Shown here piece after piece: positions 33,169 to 46,311 of a stretch of 64,000 nt of DNA (position 1 is the first letter of the stretch; each line of letters opens with the position of its first letter). Origin of the DNA: Malus domestica (lineage: Eukaryota; Streptophyta; Magnoliopsida; Rosales; Rosaceae); the NCBI RefSeq assembly GCF_042453785.1, contig NC_091667.1, forward strand, positions 35,952,001 to 36,016,000, in the 5' to 3' direction. Made by a program: the position numbers and the translations under genes. The notes beneath the pieces were generated by a model. That model was not told where the DNA came from, did not search any database, and worked only from the letters and a program-made list of their open reading frames with translations.

Positions 33169-36100
33169 ATGGAGGCTGCGGCCGCTGCGCGCGGTAGTTC
33201 CATGCCGATGCCACCTCCCCCAGCCCGCAAAGAGTGGCGCGCCGTCTCTGACCATCATTCGGCCCGAAACATCGGGGATGAGGTAGTAATCTGCTCAAAA
33301 CCACTTGCATTGGGTTCTATTGGGTGTCTAATTAATGAAAAAAGAGAAAATAAATGAAATTTGGAACCTTGGGTTTGGATTGTGAAAAACCCTTCAGGTG
33401 AAATGAGGATTAGGGTTTGCAATTGCATGTTATTTTATCTTTTTTTTTTTTGGATTAAAGTATGCGAAAACCCTTTTTCCATTACGCAATTGGTTAATTC
33501 ATTTGTGGGTTTGGTGTTTGTGGGTCGGTGGGTAATTTGGTTGCTGCTCTCACACTTTACCATTAGAAGATTGTTATAATCTAAATACTTGAAGGGGAAT
33601 CGTTTGGTGAATGTGCCTATATTTTGAATGAAGCAACAATATGTCTCATTTTGAAGAAAAAAAAACCCACACCCTTTCTGCCTTATGATGGGTAAAAATG
33701 AAGGAAATTTCCCAACTCGTATTTTGTTTGAATGATTGGGTATTGGATATATAATGTTCGGTGTACTGCCAATAATAGTGCATCTGACAAATTTTTTTGG
33801 TTGTTGAGTTCATTTGCTTGAAATGAAGAGTAACTTAATTTTTAGCATTGGCTAAAGCTTCTACTGTGAGCATTACTGTTAGCTGATTAAGATGTGGTAT
33901 TTAAAATTTTTGCTTCTTGTTTTGTTTAAACTATTTAGTGCTACTCGGGTAGCATTTGTATCTGCTGTTTTGGCATTATCTTGTTCTTGAATTGGGTATA
34001 TTCCAATATGCAGGAGTTGGAACGATCAAAGCTAGGCCAATCGGATGAGAGAACAATATATGAGGTAAGGCTGTTGATATTAGTATTAGCTTGTATTCTG
34101 AAGGATTCAACGAAAGTGAATATGATTTGTTATCGAACAAGGTGCAGCAAGGGAGAGAGCCAGTTGATGTGGACTTCTGTTCGATCACAATAGATGGAAC
34201 TTTAGATCATGACCTTTTGCAGCAGCGGATTGAAGATGTTTCTAGGCAAAGAGAGGAACTGCAACATATGGAGATTGATCTTAAAGCTCAAATCATTGCA
34301 AGATCTGAGATAATTGAAATACAAAATAACTTTGGTGCTCAAATAAAGGAACATGTCAATGCTGCTTCCAAGCTTCAGGTTTTCATTGATAATTTGACGT
34401 GTAGTTTATAAAGTGTATTACGATAGGGTTTTTCAGATTGCAATTACAAGAATCTCATGAGGCGTAATAAATATCCAAGTTATGTTAGCATTCTTATTGT
34501 GATTTTGCAGTGTCACATTGCACATTCTGCATTTGGTGAGAATATGTGTAATCTTAAGCTCAAAATTTATAAGCCAATCTTAAAGGGCATATTTGATTGT
34601 TAAATGTTTTCCTTGAGATATATGCGTGAAAATGATCTACTAACAGCGTCAATCTGAACTGTGGGTTTACACTGTGCAGGAGCAACTTCATGAAAGGGAG
34701 CAAACCATACATGATTTGGAAAGGAAAATGGATGAGAAAGATAGAGAGCTGCATGCTGTCAGGCTAGATAACGAAGCAGTAAATGAATGCTTGTGTATTT
34801 TATATGTTTTAATTGAGCACTTTGGGTGAATAAAAATTCTTAATCTTTTGGTTTTCATAATGTTCTGGCAGGCCTGGGCTAAAGAAGACCTTCTTCGAGA
34901 ACAGAATAAAGAATTAGCAAGTATCAGGTACTAGTCTGTTTGTTTAAGACCTGTTCACTGCACTTCTACGCTCTTGTCCAATAATGCATGTACTTTTTGT
35001 TTAGATGTAAATCAAGCTTGTCTTTTATTATTGCATGCTATTTAAAGGTTTTGTATTTCATTTTTTGGTGAACAATGCTGGGTTGAGGTTATAATCATAT
35101 GAACAAATTTGCATGAGTTACTGTTCATTGCAGAATGGAACGTGACCATTCGGAAGCTGAAAGAACCCAACACATACAACAATTACATGACCTGCAAGAG
35201 CATATTCAAGAAAAAGAGAGGCAGCTTAATGATCTCCGGGAACAGGTATGTTGATTTGCATGTATAGATGTACTTGTACAGCTCTCAAGTTTTCACACAT
35301 TTAAATTGTACATAAATTTAGAATATGCATAGGTCCATAGGTGGTTCTTTTCTACTAACTTTCATTCTCTGAAAGAACAAAGTCTATGGTGCTATTGTTT
35401 TAAACGGTCAGACTGAAATGTAAGTGACATTCAAATTGGAACAAATTTGGTAAATATTTCTGCAAGTTGCATGCTAATTTAGTTCTATAGATGTAATGCA
35501 GCTAGTGCCTGATAGTGTTTGTATTTTCAGCATAGGCTTGCTCAAGAAGCCATTCTTTATAAAGATGAACGGTTGAGGGAGGCCCAAGCTTGGATCACTC
35601 GTGTTCAGGAAATGGATGCCTTGCAGTCAACTACAATCCAAGCTGAATTGCGGGAACGTACAGAACAATATAATCAACTCTGGCTTGGTTGCCAAAGGCA
35701 GGTTGGTTTATTTGTTCTATCTCTCTCACACTTCCTGGGCGTTTTATTTTGTTAAAAGTTGAACTTGCGGGCATGTTCAGACACGGGCATCTGCAAATTG
35801 TATGTTTGGCTATATGCCAATTTTTTTCAAAACTTATGCCAAATAATATGTGATGCAAGTGCTATACATAATGAAACATGGTTTTTGTTTTATTCAAAGT
35901 TTGTTCACGTTTTTTATATTTTCCTTTTTGGCTCACTGATTTCAGTTTGCTGAGATGGAGAGACTTCATATGCATACGGTACAACAGCTTCAACTTGAGC
36001 TGGCTGATGCAAGAGAAAGGAGTGGGACTTACACCGATGAATCACGCATGGCACAATCAAATTCAAAGGATGCATCTCAATTTGGTCAGAATAATGGAAA

Positions 36101-38417
36101 CCAGCTAGATACGAATACATCAAATGGAAATACAGGGCCCCTCCAAAATGGAAATTCAGATGATGTTCCCTCATTTCCTTCAACTGGAAACGCATCAACT
36201 CAGGTAGCTGCACCCTTTTGTGGTTTTCCTGTTAGTAGCTTTGACATATTATTGCTTTTTGGCTAAAGACCTTCTGTTTGAAATGAAATTCGTAAGTAAG
36301 AATTTGATTTAGCTATTATTTATATCATTTCCATAACATTAAGTTTTGGATCGTTATTAGATCGACCATGTTGCTGGGGTTCCAATTTCTCCATCATCTC
36401 TACTTGGGATGCCTTCCTATCTTCCCCCTGGACAAGTGACTGCTCTACATCCATTTCTTATGCATCAACAAGGGGTACCCCATTCGGTCCCACCACATGT
36501 TCCTCAATCTCATGTTGGGCATTTTCACTCGATACCTGCAATATCGTCTCTCCAACAGTGGCAGAACCAACAGGTGCTGAGATGAATAAATCTTTCTGTC
36601 CAGATTATTTTAATTTACAACGATAACAGACTTATGTTCTTCATTTTCTCTTTTAAGGCTCCATCTGAGAGTTTGCAGATATCTACACAGAATGAGCTTT
36701 CATCTTCACAAAATGATCCAAACTTAATAAGATCAGATTATAACTATGAATCATCTGTTAATGGGCAATCTCTTCATCAAGACTATTTAGATGTCCAAAT
36801 TAACCAAGGGGCACCGCCTGATTCTGTCTTGTCATCATCCACTGGGGAAGCACAGGTATTGCTTCGCATTTGATGATTATGTAGTGATTTTATTTTGTGT
36901 GCAAGTCAGTGTGCATCTTCGCTGGAGTCACTGTTATTTTTTTGGTTCAGGTTCTCGAGTCAATTGATAGTAGAGGTTATTTGGTCTCATCCCAACCTGA
37001 TCAGAGCTTGCAACAAATTTCCTCCCAATTCCACAACGCTTTAAGATTGGATTCTCTTGAGCAGAACAGTGAAACCAAGGTAGATAAGCTTCTCTTGTTA
37101 TTTTCTTATGCAGGCTGGAGCTTTTTGGTCAGCCTGTCTGGTTATAGTGCAAATAGTAACTAGGGAAGAAATTCAGACTAACTTTGCTTTTGGACAGGCA
37201 CCGGAGCAAAATGTTCAGACAACTGATCATGGGTTGGATGGACAAGTTTTAACTGCAGGACAGCCAAGTTCTAATAACAATTCGTTAAAATCTGATAATT
37301 CAGTTCCTTCAGTCGATAACAAGGAACCTGCAATTAACAATGCCACTAGTGCAGTTTTGCCAGAAGCATTTGTGTCAACTGTGCATGCAAATGGGGCAGG
37401 GGGAAAGACTTCGGAGGTTGCACTTCTTGATGAAAGGTCATTGTTGGTTTGCATGGTTCGCACAATTCCGGCAGGTGGTAGAATTCGCATCAGTTCGACG
37501 GTGAGCCTGCATATTTGTTACTAGGTTTCGTAGTGAGCGTGACATTTTTGTTTTCTCAGCAACTAATTTAAAGCCTTGTTTCTCAGCAACTGATTAGTTC
37601 ATAATATATGTTCCTTGGTCTGGGTACAGCTACCAAATAGGCTCGGAAAGATGCTTGCACCCTTACACTGGCATGATTACAAGAAAAAGTATGGAAAGCT
37701 TGATGACTTTGTGGCTAGTCACCGTGAAGTGAGTTTAATGATGATTTAAAGTGTTTTTTCATAGATGTATATTATCTCATCAGGACCTTAATTTTTATAT
37801 TTCAGTTATTCGTGATTGAGGGCGACTATATTCAGCTTCGGGAGGGAGCGCAAGAGATGATAGCAGCTACAGCTGCTGCTGCAAAAGTTGCTGCTGCTGC
37901 AGCCGCATCATCTCCCTACTCTTCATCTCTGCCTTCTGTGGCTGTTACTCCAGTGGCACAGACTCACCGCCCAAGGAAGATATCAACTTCAAATGCAAAT
38001 GATAATCACTTGCAGTCTGTAAAGCAGAATCAGCAATTAAATGGTGTAAGCTTTGGCGTTCCTGGAGGTCTCTCAAATGTAAAGATTTTGAGCAAATCTA
38101 AAGATTCTTGGGAACTGAACAGCCCTGACACTAGGCCAAGCCAGTCATCTGTACTTTTGAATGGTGGAAATGGAGCAGTTCTGGATAGATCAAGCATGAG
38201 CAGTACCCAAAGCTCAGGCTTGCCTAATGGCCGGCTGAGCTCAAATGCTGTTGGGAAACAACATGGCAGGTTTACCTCTTTAAACCATCTAACATACTGC
38301 GGTTTAATATTGTGGTGGATTAAGTAGTTACTGCTGCTTTATTAATGTGTAATGCTTATTCGGTTGATGTGTTACTTTGACAGGATGACCAATGCTACAT
38401 TTACTTCCAGAAGATAG
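33169..38417 (+). CDS. Coiled-coil protein with conserved C-terminal winged-helix-like domain, 15 exons
   Basis: 845 residues. Exons: 33169-33282, 34014-34064, 34142-34378, 34680-34778, 34872-34927, 35134-35245, 35531-35701, 35946-36203, 36361-36573, 36658-36855, 36951-37079, 37198-37500, 37630-37728, 37806-38269, 38384-38417. All have GT-AG borders and consistent phase. The short N-terminus is Ala/Pro-rich. Residues about 60-300 are a long heptad-rich coiled coil (QQRIEDVSRQREELQHMEID, EREQTIHDLERKMDEKDREL). A low-complexity Gln/Ser/Asn/Pro middle follows. Exons 12-14 encode a compact conserved block (VRTIPAGGRIRI, LPNRLGKMLAPLHW, KKYGKLDDFVASHRELFVIE). I recall this C-terminal block as a plant domain of unknown function (possibly DUF7725). 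Its pattern resembles LOTUS/OST-HTH winged helices, which is inference. The role is unknown; scaffold or RNA-related function is a guess. Confidence 0.9.
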
Positions 38418-39782
38418 TAAGTACGATTACTCAATAGTTAAAGTACCACTGTCGTGTTTTGTGATATAATCTTTTTGAATACGTAATGTTGCATTTGTTT
38501 AGGCTGGTCGTCTACCAGTGGTCAAATTTCTGAGCTGTCAATTATTCGGTGTATCAATATTACTCTGCTCCCGTCTTTTCTCATATAAAGGGTTTTGAGT
38601 TCAGATATAGGATAGCATAGTATGAGCCATTATTTGCATATCATTGATCAATGATGGGATGATATCATTGGTCTGGTTGGTATCCAAGTTCAAATTTCAA
38701 ACCCCCGTACCAAAATGTCGCAACTGATTAAATGTGATGATGCAAATGTGAGTTTTATTGCTTATATATTTTGTATTAATACCCCTACAGCAATGCATCT
38801 TAAACGTATTCGGTGTTGGCAGGAGAGAGCAGGAAATAGGCACCACCTTATGACCTGACCGGAATGGTGGACCGGTGCATGGACGGAAACTTATTTTGGA
38901 ACGGCAACAGGACATGTGGGAGAATATATATTCATCAAAGATCGAATCACCATCAATATTTGCAGCTCACTTCATGGAATTCTCTGATTGGAAATGTTTG
39001 CCCTTTTTTTTTTTCGGTTTTCGATTCTTCAAAAGCTTTAGGTTGTGACTGTTTTATGATATACTGAAAAGAGTCAAGGAACTCAAAACTGTCTCTGCAG
39101 CGATGATGATATTCATGCACAAAATTGCTTCTGTGCGCATCTGGATGGATGGAAAATCTGCCCTTTTTGTTGGTGGATGAAATGATGGATCCTTGAAGCT
39201 TTATTAATTTGAGTACATTAATTTCATTTCTCTTTCCTGAATTTTACTGGATTGGGCTTGAGATCAACCCGACTCGGTTTCTATGTAATGGAAGCCCAGC
39301 CCACTTGGTTTCGTTTGTGCTTTGTTGGTCCATAATGCAGATTTTGGCCTCTTGCACTACAAATTGAATTCTTGTTCCGAGGGATTATAGTGCGGTGCTA
39401 ATCACACTGTTTTTTTTACCTTTCACGTACTTCTCATAATTTCTATCTGTTAGATCGAATGAATTAAGATGATTAAATGATAGAAATTAACAGGGGGGGT
39501 TATCGAAGGTAAACCTTATAATATCGTTTTGTCGACAAAACAATAATAGTAATGTTATATTTATTGGAACAAGTTAGTTGCCATAAATCGAGTGTGCACG
39601 CACTTAAGGTGGGGAATATATGTTTCGAACTCAGTATTTACGGGATTCGAATTTAAATCTTGCCCCTACAAGTTGAGTAGGAATACCATTTAGACTGTAG
39701 TATTAAAACAATAATGTTTTGCAAATGTAATTTTGTACTAGCTCAAGATTGAATTCTTCTTTTCACACACTAATTAAAATAA
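38418..39782. other. 3' region of the coiled-coil gene and intergenic DNA
   Basis: The first several hundred bases may be 3' untranslated region or alternative last exon. GGTATCCAAGTTCAAATTTC at 38679 resembles a SINE B-box, and GATTCGAATTTAAATC near 39646 likewise, but no complete SINE is supported. No coding gene. Confidence 0.4.
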
Positions 39783-39934
39783 GGGAATTTTAATGAAAAG
39801 CTTCCGGTATTGTTCATTTTAACGAAAAACCATATTTTTACACTAAAAGGTCAATCCTAATACTATTCACTTTATGATTTATTTTTTTCTTATCGTTAAA
39901 ACTCATAGTTTTCAGGCTATTTTTTATTAAAATA
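39783..39934. repeat. Dispersed MITE-like repeat, copy 1
   Basis: Shares a long stretch with 57498-57645: AATGAAAAGCTTCCGGTA against AACGAAAAGCATCCGGTA, then a common TTTTTACACTAAAA and TACTATTCACTTTA, and AAACTCA.AGTTTTCA near the end. The ends are loosely inverted (TTTTAATGAAAAGC against TTTTAATAAAAAATAGC). It resembles a very common apple/pear repeat that I remember. No coding capacity. Confidence 0.65.
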
Positions 39935-40134
39935 AAACATTAAAATTTTGGAAAGTCGGCAGGAATTTCTAAACGGTTCGCTTTACCCTATAAGCCGGAT
40001 GGGAAGCGGGTGTTTCTAAAAAGACCGGGGAGATTGGAACGGCGTTTGATCGAGGGTACGTAGAACTGTCGATCAGAAATCAAAACGAAAGAAAGGAGGA
40101 AGGGAGGGGGGGGGGGGGGCGCAGAAGAAGAAAG

Positions 40135-41638
40135 ATGGGTTACGTTCTGAGAGTGAGATTGGCGTCGTTTTTCGGCGGAGCTGCGGTGGCGTCGTTTCTG
40201 GGGCTCTACATCCTCCACAATGATTACAAGGTCGCCCACCACTCCATTTCTCAACAGGTCCGTTTTCCTTTTTTCCTTTCTGCAATTCTTAGGGTTCTAT
40301 CTTTTCTTCTTCTGTTTTCTATGTGTTTTATTCAATTTTTTGATTTGGGAACCTTCCGATCTCCGCGTGTTGACGGAAGATTGAATCTTTAAGTTGATTT
40401 GTAAAATGGGTTTGGACACAATTTGTTGTTTTATATGATATTTAGGGAAAATTCTCCTCCTTTCAGCTGAAAAAGTTAAAAACCAACTTGAAGAAAGTGA
40501 TTTATGAGCATTTTATTCAAATATTGTTTTGAATTAGAACAGAATTGCTGCTGAGTATGTCATAGTTTTGTTTAGGAGGAGTGAGGGGTTTGAAATTCTT
40601 GAGGGCATTGGTGACATTGAAATCGTGGTTTCGATTGTCGGTTGAGTAGTTTATGTTGTGTACTTTGACAGTGGAAAATTTGAGAACAATGAAGATCAAT
40701 CTTGTTACACAGAAAATGGTCACTAATGGTTGTGGATGGATCAAAACCAGCAATGCTTTATTTCTTTCCCCAATTATTTTTTGGGTAATTTGATCTCGAA
40801 CGTTCTCCTTCTTTGTATGGTGTTTAGGATCCTTGTCTTCTACCGGTTAGTTGTGAGCTTTGATGGTTTCTCATTATAGAAATCAATTATCTATTGATTT
40901 TCTACTTCAATTCATTTATATTGATTTTAGCGAGGTACCCCATTCGTCCTTTTCAACCGATTATGGTTATGTATATATTCTTATAGGCTGTGCGAATGCA
41001 TCTCCAATATGAATTGTGTATGATTTATCCTTCCTAGTGTGAAATCGTGATTTCTTTTACTATTTAGAACAAGAAAAGAAACCTTGATTTGAACAGTTCG
41101 TTATGTTGACAAGGTAAAATAAATGTTGCTCATAACGTAATGCTGCTGGAATGGTCATCAAAGCATGACATTATCTGTGCTTTTAAACTGTTTACACATG
41201 CACAGATCCTCACTCACGGGAACACTTGCACACATGTAAACTATAAGTTCATATCCGGCTTCTCTGACTCAAATTATGTCAGTCGTAGAAGAAATTCTGA
41301 TGGAACCTAGTAAACTCTGGTTTTTGCCCCCTGACATAAGCTATTTTGTTTTTTCGTAGACTCGATTGTTCAAACTTCAAATGTATGTTCATCTGTTGAC
41401 ATGATGGGATCTCCACTGTTACCGGCCTTTTGGGTTCGTGCAGTTTTACAACCATTCTGTGTATAGGGTTTCTAGGCATTTAAAGTGACAACTAGAGAAG
41501 GATATATGAATTGTGACTTCCTTTTTTTTCTTGTTTCTCCAGGTGAAAGGCCTCCATGAATCATTGGATAGAAGAATTTCAGCTCTCGAGAGTTTAAAGC
41601 CAACCGAAGCTCCACAACCTGCAGAAGCATCCGAGTAG
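40135..41638 (+). CDS. Small membrane-anchored protein, 72 residues, two exons
   Basis: Exons 40135-40257 and 41543-41638, joined in phase 0 by a 1285-bp GT-AG intron. The protein starts MGYVLRVRLASFFGGAA. A single membrane span lies at about residues 9-27, followed by HNDYKVAHHSISQQ and a short coiled coil (VKGLHESLDRRISALESL), then an acidic Pro-rich tail ending EASE. It looks like a signal-anchored small protein facing the cytosol with its C-terminus. It resembles small plant organelle-outer-membrane proteins (OEP9-like), but I am not certain of that match. A G-rich run (40105-40120) lies just before the start, in the leader. The intron was checked for other exons and none is evident. Confidence 0.8.
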
Positions 41639-42102
41639 ATGCCTTGAGAACGCTGCTGCAACTTACTCCCGTTACTCCAAGGATCTTTTTTGTTTCTTCG
41701 ACATTTGCGGGTGGTTTCTATGTTGTTTCTCCTCCCTTTCAAAGAATAATAATCACATAACTGATTCGTATGGCATGTCGTTGTCATTTACTAGAATACA
41801 CCAGTATGTTGTATTTTTATCAGATCAAAACTGTTAGTAACTCTGAGAGATACTAAGCACGACGAGAGGTTATTTTACTTTCGGATATAGTCTGTTTCAT
41901 CGAGTATTTCGTGCATGTCGTGTTTCACGGTGAAAGTTTCCCTGAGAATGGAGTCGATTGCACAAAATTTCCCTTCGCTCCGGCGGCTTTCTCTTGCTCT
42001 GTCACTTCTTCCTTCTCCCCTTTTTTCTCCTTTTTCTGTATTTTCCAGTTCTCCATCTTTCTTTTGCAACCACCTTGCGACATTTACGCGGATATGATTT
42101 TT
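41639..42102. other. 3' region of the small-protein gene, no other gene
   Basis: Probable 3' untranslated region, then a CT-rich stretch (41960-42070) with no splice-consistent coding block. Confidence 0.45.
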
Positions 42103-42302
42103 TTTCTTTAAAAGGAGGACAACTGGTGGTAAGCCACGGTTATCCCTCCCTTCCGGGGGCCGGGAAGACTCACAGAGGCATTTCAGCATTCCCTTAGCCT
42201 TTGGCTTCCACACCAACAGAGGGTTTCGAATCCAAGACCTCTGGTTTTTAACTTGAAGAAAGCATCGCAATCCGTCATTTACTATTGGACCACTAACTCG
42301 TG
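42103..42302 (-). mobile_element. tRNA-derived SINE, best-preserved copy
   Basis: On the minus strand: CCACGAGTTAGTGGTCCAAT (A-box-like TAGTGGTCCAATAG), then GGATTCGAAACCC (B-box-like), then GAAATGCCTCTGTGAGTCTT, and a tail after CCTCCTTTTAAAGAAAAAAAA. Same family as 29326-29522. The flanks do not show a clear duplication. Confidence 0.75.
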
Positions 42303-42907
42303 GTTATGCAACGTCTTTCCAAAATTGTAAAATCCAATAAACCCAACAAAAAAGCTTTTGAAATGGATACAAAAAGTCAACCAATCAGCGAATGGGCTCC
42401 TACGATATTAATGGGCCCATTTGAAATAGAAGGGGTAAAGCCCATTTTATATTTGGACACCTCAACTTTAAAAGCCCGGAATGTGGAAGCCCCCGAAGCC
42501 TGGAAAAGGAAAAATTATGCGGATAGGATTTTGGAAGTTTAGAAAAAAATAATAAACAGTAGTCATTTGTCAGATAAGACCTAGGAAGAATTAACAAGAG
42601 ATTTAACATGGAATACTTGAAGCAAACGAAAGATTTGACGCATAATCAAAGCAGTAATGTTTTAAGATTTATACAACCGTCAAATTTAATGAGATAAGCT
42701 TGGTTGTTGTTCTGTATTTCGGTTCATCCGTCGGTTTTATTTATTTATTTATTTTTATTTATGGTTGGTTAGATCTAATTTTCGATTACCCATAATATCC
42801 CTGACACGTAAAAGGTGAAAACCCGACAGAAAACTGAAAAAACGTTGAAGGCTCCTTTCCCAACTCCATCCGTAGCCAAAAACAAGTGGGAGAAGAGAAA
42901 TAATAAG

Positions 42908-43060
42908 GGAACGGATCACTTACACCTAATCTTTCTCGTTAAACAATTCGGATTTTTAAAATTTGATCAAACGGTTAAAGTTATTATAACTTTTAAAGTG
43001 GGACTGTGTTTGTAACCGTTGGATTAAATTTCAAAGGCTCGGATTGTTTGATGATGATGA
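42908..43060. repeat. Degenerate copy of the Mutator-like MITE family
   Basis: The central block TTATTATAACTTTTAAAGTG and the neighbouring AAATTTGAT / GTTGGATTAAATTTCAA match those of 14114-14312 and 56658-56854. The terminal repeats are too decayed to place. Confidence 0.55.
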
Positions 43061-43944
43061 TTTCTTTTAAAAGTGAGGTTTTTCATGAATTTTCTGTCAC
43101 ATTATGCTTTTGTATGATGTGTTATAATGCTGCTACGAGAATTAATGTTAAACTGTGAGATATGAGAGCAAGAGTCCCAATTTAAGAGAGGTACGTTAGC
43201 ATTTCTCTGGGGGAATTAGTTAGGTCAGTATCTGTGTGCTCCTTTCCCTTGAGGTGTGAAAGCCCATCCCTATTCCCTCATTCCCTAACCACTACCACCG
43301 GACGATGCTGCTCCTCTGCTTCCTGAGGGCTCAGAGGATCAAAATTTGTATGTGCGCGCAGAACTTAATCATAAAAAATGATAACACTTGATCTGGGCCA
43401 TCTGGCCACAAAAAAAATAGGAATATAATAAAAAGTGTAAATTAAGAAAAAAAAGGAGAGTTTGTGTGTTTGTGTTTCCTTGGCGGTGGTAGCTTCCGAT
43501 AGCTTTTCATGGCACGCTTTTTCATATCGTTATTGGATTCAGTTGTCAAACTCGACAAGCACTACGGATTTAGGTATGAATTTTAGACTCATTCTACATG
43601 TTGGTCAAGAGTTTGATTTCTGACTCTGAGAAATCACACAATGGTGACTAAGAAATGTTGAAATAGTTTTGTAAATTTTTTTAACCTATGTAATATTAGA
43701 CTGATTAGGAAAAACTAAAATACATGTGCGAGTCTTCTCGATTTCTAAAAAAACCATCATCTAATTTTCTTTTTCGAAAAAAAGAAAAACCAAACATTGA
43801 ACGTTGATACATTATTATTGATTGATTGAATTTGAACTTTGAAGGAAAGCATTGACGTAAAAAGGGAGATGGAGGGAGGACAAGCGGTCCATGCCGATGT
43901 TATACTATATTCTTCCTTTGTCGGAGACACTCTCCCAAGTTCCA

Positions 43945-43950
<6 letters not shown>
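43061..43950. other. Intergenic, with a SINE-like scrap
   Basis: At 43612-43680 the phrase TTTGATTTCTGACTCTGAGAAA and CACACAATGGTGA resembles the middle of the SINE copies at 28240 and 31133, but is too decayed to define ends. No gene. Confidence 0.35.

Positions 43951-44007
<57 letters not shown>
43951..44007. repeat. (CT)28 microsatellite
   Basis: Uninterrupted CT run of about 57 bp in non-coding DNA. Confidence 0.95.
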
Positions 44008-44010
<3 letters not shown>

Positions 44011-44689
44011 GCACATGGACTTCCTATATCTATATACCGACTTGGTTCAGTGCTCAACCATTTCTCTAACTTTTTATGCACATGTGGATTATGAGACAGT
44101 ATTTCTTAGGGTTGCACGACTACGATAGTTTGCTCGCTAATTAAACATCGTATGAAGTTAAGTGAGATTAAAATATGACAGATTTTAAATTTATGTTTAA
44201 GGTATAATACGAGTACGTTGTCGGGAAAACACATACACAAATTTTTGTTACAAGATGTGGATTGTATTTGTGGGTAGGAGAACTAAACTGGATTGGATTT
44301 GGTATGTTCCATCACATTCATATTTCTTTCTTTTCAAATTTACTTTTCAAGGTGGGAGGGAAAGGATGGAGATTTGTTATGGGACCAGTTTCGCAATTGA
44401 TCACCGACTATGTTGGTCTCCTCTTAAATTACTTGCGAGTATAAACATACATGTATACTATTATAATTAAGCACTATGTTATTATAATGATATACTAGCA
44501 GAGAGCACACACTTTGTGTGTGAACAATCGTCCACCTCCTCCCACGTTCTCCTCAAGCACAACCGCTTCAGTTCATTTAAATTATCCAAAAAACATCATG
44601 ATTTCATTTACTTGTATGAAAAAAATGATGGTGAGACAATTTCTCTTGATAAGTGCATATTTTTATCTTATGTAAATATTTTTGATATA

Positions 44690-44860
44690 AAATTACTATT
44701 TTGCCCTCCTTATGTAAATATTGTGTATCAAAAGTGAGGGCAAATTAGGAAAAAAGGGGCAAAGAGTTCAAAAGTTACAAAATTACTATTTTGCCATCAT
44801 CATGTCAATATTGTAGAGCAAAATAGGAACAAAGAGGGCAAAAAGTTGACAAACTCTCTT
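44690..44860. repeat. Imperfect tandem duplication, period about 90 bp
   Basis: AAATTACTATTTTGCC begins both units (44690 and 44780). They continue with ATGTAAATATTGTG or ATGTCAATATTGTA, then AGGGCAAA and AAAAGTT. Non-coding. Confidence 0.75.
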
Positions 44861-46310
44861 CTCTTAATAGAATACATTAAATGTCAACTCAATATAAATA
44901 TATACTTTTCGTCAATCATGTTGGTTGATTTTATTAATTATTATGAACCTGCGTCTCAAATTTTGAAATTTTAACTTAAAATCAAATCAAATTATTAAAT
45001 TCTTAAAAGGGTAGATTCATAACAAAACCTCTCTTCTACATGGATTAGTTAAACATTTTATTAGGAAGTCCGGTCTTGACTCTTCTGTTTAGTTCATTCT
45101 CGTTCAGCTCTTGAAATCACATTTATAATCAGAAGGAATTGAGAAGAGATTCATTTTATATTTTGATATAGAACGAATAGGTTCATGAGACAAGAAAATT
45201 TAAAGATAACCCACTAGAAAGACTAATTCAATACTAAATTGATGAGCCAGAAGATAGAAGATTTTTGTTAACAAAACCTCACTTCTACAAAATTACCAAA
45301 ATCAAATCCTTAATTTAACTACTTGTGTGTCTTTTGGTGAGTGAAAAAAAGTGAGGATTCGAAATGGGCGGGTGGTGACAAAGAGGAAAAAGCCATGCAA
45401 CTGGTGATGGATTGGGGAGGTGATGGGGACAACCCATTATTAACCCCTCCAGCTGTTTGTCCCATCCCCCAAGCTGCCACCTCACCATCTTCCATTCCAT
45501 TCCAATTCAACCCATCCAAGTTCCAACCCTTATTAGAAAAGTTGTTATCTTGTTATCTTGCTAATTAGACATCAAAGTCAAAAGCTGTCAGCTATAAGAA
45601 TCGAACGCAAAATCTCTCACGCAATTTAAATTGAGGTTAACGTTAGTCTGTCTCAAATTGATATGCACAGACTTTTGGGTGGCCAATAATTAGGCCTCCA
45701 CTATTCCTTACTTTATTAGACTGCTTGAAAAGATTTTTTGATCTGTAGAGAAATATTGTCGCTTTTGTCGTTGCCTTCTACCAATGAGTGAACATGCTCT
45801 AATCAAATCACCCCCTCTCCTTTGGACGATTCTAAGCAAAAAGCTTGTTGCTTTTAAATGCTGATAGAAGAAGTACCGATTTCTGACCCAATAAAGACTA
45901 AGTAAAGTGGTTTGAAACGATTTTTAAGTTCGTATTTTATATAATATATTATGAATTTAATTTCTTAAATTAGTGAATCGCATATAATTACCAAAAAACG
46001 CTGAAACATCTCTATGTCTTTCTGACGTGAAAGAGTAGACTGTCGCACCAGCTGTCTCTTTCTTTAAAATAAAATAAAATAAAAAGAAATCAGATGACGA
46101 TCAGTAGTGGCCCAGAATTCAATCCTTTTGTCATTCACCACCTTGTCTAGTCCCTTTCGTACATGCTTCCCAGCATCCCTTCCACACAGCCCCGCGTGAG
46201 CGCTTCGATCGACCAATGAAATTTGACCAAAAACCCTTCTTCATGAGGGTTTAATTACTGAAAAACTTACCCATAGCACGTATCTTTCTGATTCGTTTAG
46301 ATAATAAAAG
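44861..46310. other. Intergenic, no gene seen
   Basis: AT-rich. A Pro-rich frame near 45350-45568 has no splice partner and no motif. No repeats with definable ends. Confidence 0.5.
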
Positions 46311-46311
46311 T

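Noticed and set aside
41875-42270. 131-codon minus-strand frame
   Set aside because: Half of it lies in the SINE at 42103-42302, and the rest is antisense to a CT-rich 3' region.
42240-42302. tRNA gene (A- and B-box-like strings)
   Set aside because: No cloverleaf can be folded and the sequence continues into a SINE body with A-rich tail.
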